Positions 9,238 through 11,145 of a DNA stretch of 11,145 bases are shown here, in pieces (the stretch's first letter is position 1; every line of letters begins with the position of its first letter). This DNA comes from Thoreauomyces humboldtii. Lineage: Eukaryota > Chytridiomycota > Chytridiomycetes > Spizellomycetales > Powellomycetaceae. Below the pieces are notes generated by a model that did no database searches, was not told the DNA's origin, and saw nothing but the letters and a program-made list of their open reading frames with translations. The stretch is taken from the NCBI GenBank assembly GCA_027596035.1, contig JADGJA010000760.1:1-11145 (forward strand), given 5' to 3'. The position numbers were made by a program, and so were the translations under genes.

Positions 9238-11019
9238 TCAGAACTAAATCATGCATGAGTGAGCAAGGCAACAGGCTGTACTTGCATGGTCCCCGTTACT
9301 TACCCTGATTTGGTACGTGCCCGGTTTCGTCATATACCGCACCCACTTGACGCTAGGGTAATTACTCTTCTCAAAGATCTTGAGGAACCGAACCATCAGG
9401 CCGGATGCTGTGAACATCAGGACCTAGTTGAAGAGTCATTTAACTGGAAGACAAGGTCACAAGGAAATTCGCTTGCGAATGTTAGAGTTTACCTGGAAGT
9501 CCATGGATATAGGCGGCCTAGACCATGCTTTTTTCGTGGTTGTATTCGTGAGCTCGGCTTCCGCGGAGAGAAGGTATTCCTGCTGCCCTTGGAATCGGGA
9601 TATTCTACAGCATACCGGGTAATGAGCCTCCAGATTCTCAAGGGTGAATTGAAATCACCTGAACCTACTTCCAAACAATAGCGTTTTCGCTACCGACATA
9701 TTTTCCTTTCCCGGCTGTTACAAGACATCTCACTCCGCTCGTATTTGTTGGCACAGGAATCTTGAGCTGCACATTCTGAGCAAAGATCTTGCTCGAGAAC
9801 TGACTCCTGACCGAAACCTTGAACTCCATCCTGTTCTTGCTGATCTCGACCACGACGGCGTGAACCCGGAACGGCAGGTTGATGTTCTCGGTGGTTCTAT
9901 ACTTCATGAGTTCGCACTCGCCGTCAGGAGGGATGAAGTTGATCGTCCGATCCCGCTCGTAGTTGCCGAGCTTGACGCACTGGTGGAACTGACAGTCGTC
10001 GAGCTCCACCGCGCCAGCGGCCCTCTTGCCCGATGAGGACGCGGTCGGGGCCTTCCCTTCCTTTTCGAGGAGCACCTTGTCGTTGAGCCCGAACTTGCAC
10101 TCGGGCATGCCCGAGAGGTATGCTCGCATGAGCACCTGTCCCGACACGTCCGCTCGAAGGATGGTCCCCTTTGCGCTCATGAGAAGGTTGACGCTCTCCA
10201 CGACGTCCAGGAAGGCTTCGTTCTTTCGGTACTTGATGTCGGGTCGCCGCCATGCCACCGCCCCCGTGGCTTGAATCGCAATTTTTGACCCTTGCTCTTG
10301 CTGGAAACAAAGCAGCAGGTTTAGAGCCCCATAAGCCGAGTCATCACGTGCTCGCCCGTGATCTGCCCACCATTGCCCTTTCCGAGCGCACTCCCTCTGT
10401 CGTGATGTATAGCTTGAGGGTCTCCGCTTCGGTGTTTTGCGGGAATCCAAAGTCGCAAATCTCTGGAAACGTGTATCTGATGAGAGTTCGATCTCTATTC
10501 CCATGTCTTTTGACCCACCGTCGTACCATCCAGGAGCTCGTAGATTAACGTGAAGTTGCTTTTCACGGCATCTTCGTCGAACTTTCCAAAGTAGCTCCTC
10601 CCCAATCCCGTGACTTTGTACAGGAACTCGAAGATCAGCGCAGCGTTGGCGTTGATCTTTGTGACAGCGACCAGGTATATGTTCTCGTGCCGAACATGGA
10701 AAAAGGACATACTGCCCAGGGTCGTGATTGGGGAGCGCACGTCGGTCGAAGATACGACCTGGATGCGAAAGATGTCGGCTACGGATCGTCTGAGCGAGGA
10801 GAAAGGGCGGGAACGCCACGCAGCCACCATCAGTACGTCTGAACTGAGTTCCCATGTTGGACCGTAGATAGGGGCGCTCAAGGGCATTCCTCCTTCCCAA
10901 GACTCGTCTCTTTCACCGAGCACAAGTATCTGCCGACGTCCTTACTTGATGTCTGGTCGATATATCCGCGAAATCAGAACCTCCCCCTTCACGTTGAATA
11001 TGAAGAACGCGCTAAGCAT
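9238..11019 (-). CDS. apm4: AP-2 clathrin adaptor complex, medium (mu) subunit
   Basis: Exons on the minus strand: 11019-10946, 10789-10527, 10462-10371, 10300-9669, 9604-9493, 9423-9304 and 9243-9238, giving 432 residues (human AP2M1 has 435). The subunit belongs to the AP-2 heterotetramer, which recruits cargo to clathrin-coated pits at the plasma membrane. Residues 1-140 are the longin-type domain (M-L-S-A-F-F-I-F-N start, S-V-A-D-I-F-R, V-R-S-P-I-T-T, S-F-F-H-V-R). The mu-homology domain runs from about 160 to 432. AP-2 rather than AP-1 is indicated by Y-L-S-G-M-P-E-C-K-F-G, D-D-C-x-F-H-Q-C-V and I-N-F-I-P-P-D-G-E. YxxPhi cargo-pocket residues are kept: Phe173, Asp175, Trp418 and Arg420 (human Phe174, Asp176, Trp421, Arg423). 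Thr155 lies in a Q-A-T-G motif matching the human Thr156 phosphosite. The first intron is unusually long (156 nt) and the last exon codes only Phe-stop. The start gives the family's usual N-terminus. Confidence 0.96.
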
Positions 11020-11145
11020 CTTTGCAAGATGCGGACGCCGACGTTGCTGTTATCGATTGGACCGAGTGGGAGTTGCTCAGTGACGATTTGACCCTGCCAA
11101 AGCGGTCTTTGACGGAGTAAGGAGGTACGTGTGACTGAGGAAGGT
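11020..11145. other. 5' flank of the AP-2 mu gene
   Basis: These 126 bases precede the AP-2 mu ATG, which lies on the minus strand, and should include its 5' UTR and part of its promoter. No TATA box or second gene is recognisable before the window ends. Confidence 0.5.

Noticed and set aside
9259..9681. A 140-residue plus-strand open frame at the 3' end of AP-2 mu
   Set aside because: It covers AP-2 mu exons and introns on the opposite strand; the minus-strand reading matches a known family with phased splicing.
9665..9690. TAG after V-W-K as the true end of AP-2 mu, implying a truncated protein
   Set aside because: A donor (AA/GTAGGT) overlaps this stop, and three further exons restore the remaining family C-terminus including the cargo-pocket Trp and Arg.

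Overview
The window looks like nuclear DNA of a filamentous basidiomycete, probably Agaricomycotina. Five protein genes are interrupted by many short GT-AG introns, mostly 53-79 nt, and genes are packed tightly on both strands. The lineage is inferred from intron density and length and from the protein families; no sequence search was run.

Layout, left to right: (1) 226-1086 (+), a small serine/threonine-rich protein with a signal peptide and a GPI-type C-terminal tail, family not recognised. (2) 1566-4448 (+), an ARID/armadillo/C2H2 protein of the Rsc9/ARID2 family, a subunit of RSC/PBAF chromatin remodellers. (3) 4577-5949 (-), a short LETM1-domain protein of the inner mitochondrial membrane, convergent with the Rsc9 gene (128 bp between stops). 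(4) 6202-8943 (+), RPA1/Rfa1, the large subunit of the single-stranded-DNA-binding protein RPA, in 13 exons, divergent from the LETM1 gene across about 250 bp. (5) 9238-11019 (-), the medium (mu) subunit of the clathrin adaptor AP-2, in 7 exons and complete, convergent with RPA1 (294 bp between stops).

The exon models come from splice consensus, reading phase and family alignment from memory. Reading phase closes across all five genes, giving predicted proteins of 238, 874, 389, 647 and 432 residues. RPA1 and AP-2 mu are nearly certain, Rsc9 and LETM1 strong, and the first gene plausible.

The genes do not form a pathway or cluster: they serve chromatin remodelling, mitochondrial ion/protein homeostasis, DNA replication/repair and endocytosis. 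I found no mobile elements, CRISPR arrays, rRNA, tRNA or viral remnants, and no convincing undescribed system. What merits a second look is mainly gene structure: a last AP-2 mu exon coding only Phe-stop, an uncertain mitochondrial targeting exon in the LETM1 gene, several tandem splice sites, a conserved Ark/Prk phosphorylation motif in AP-2 mu, and an orphan surface protein.
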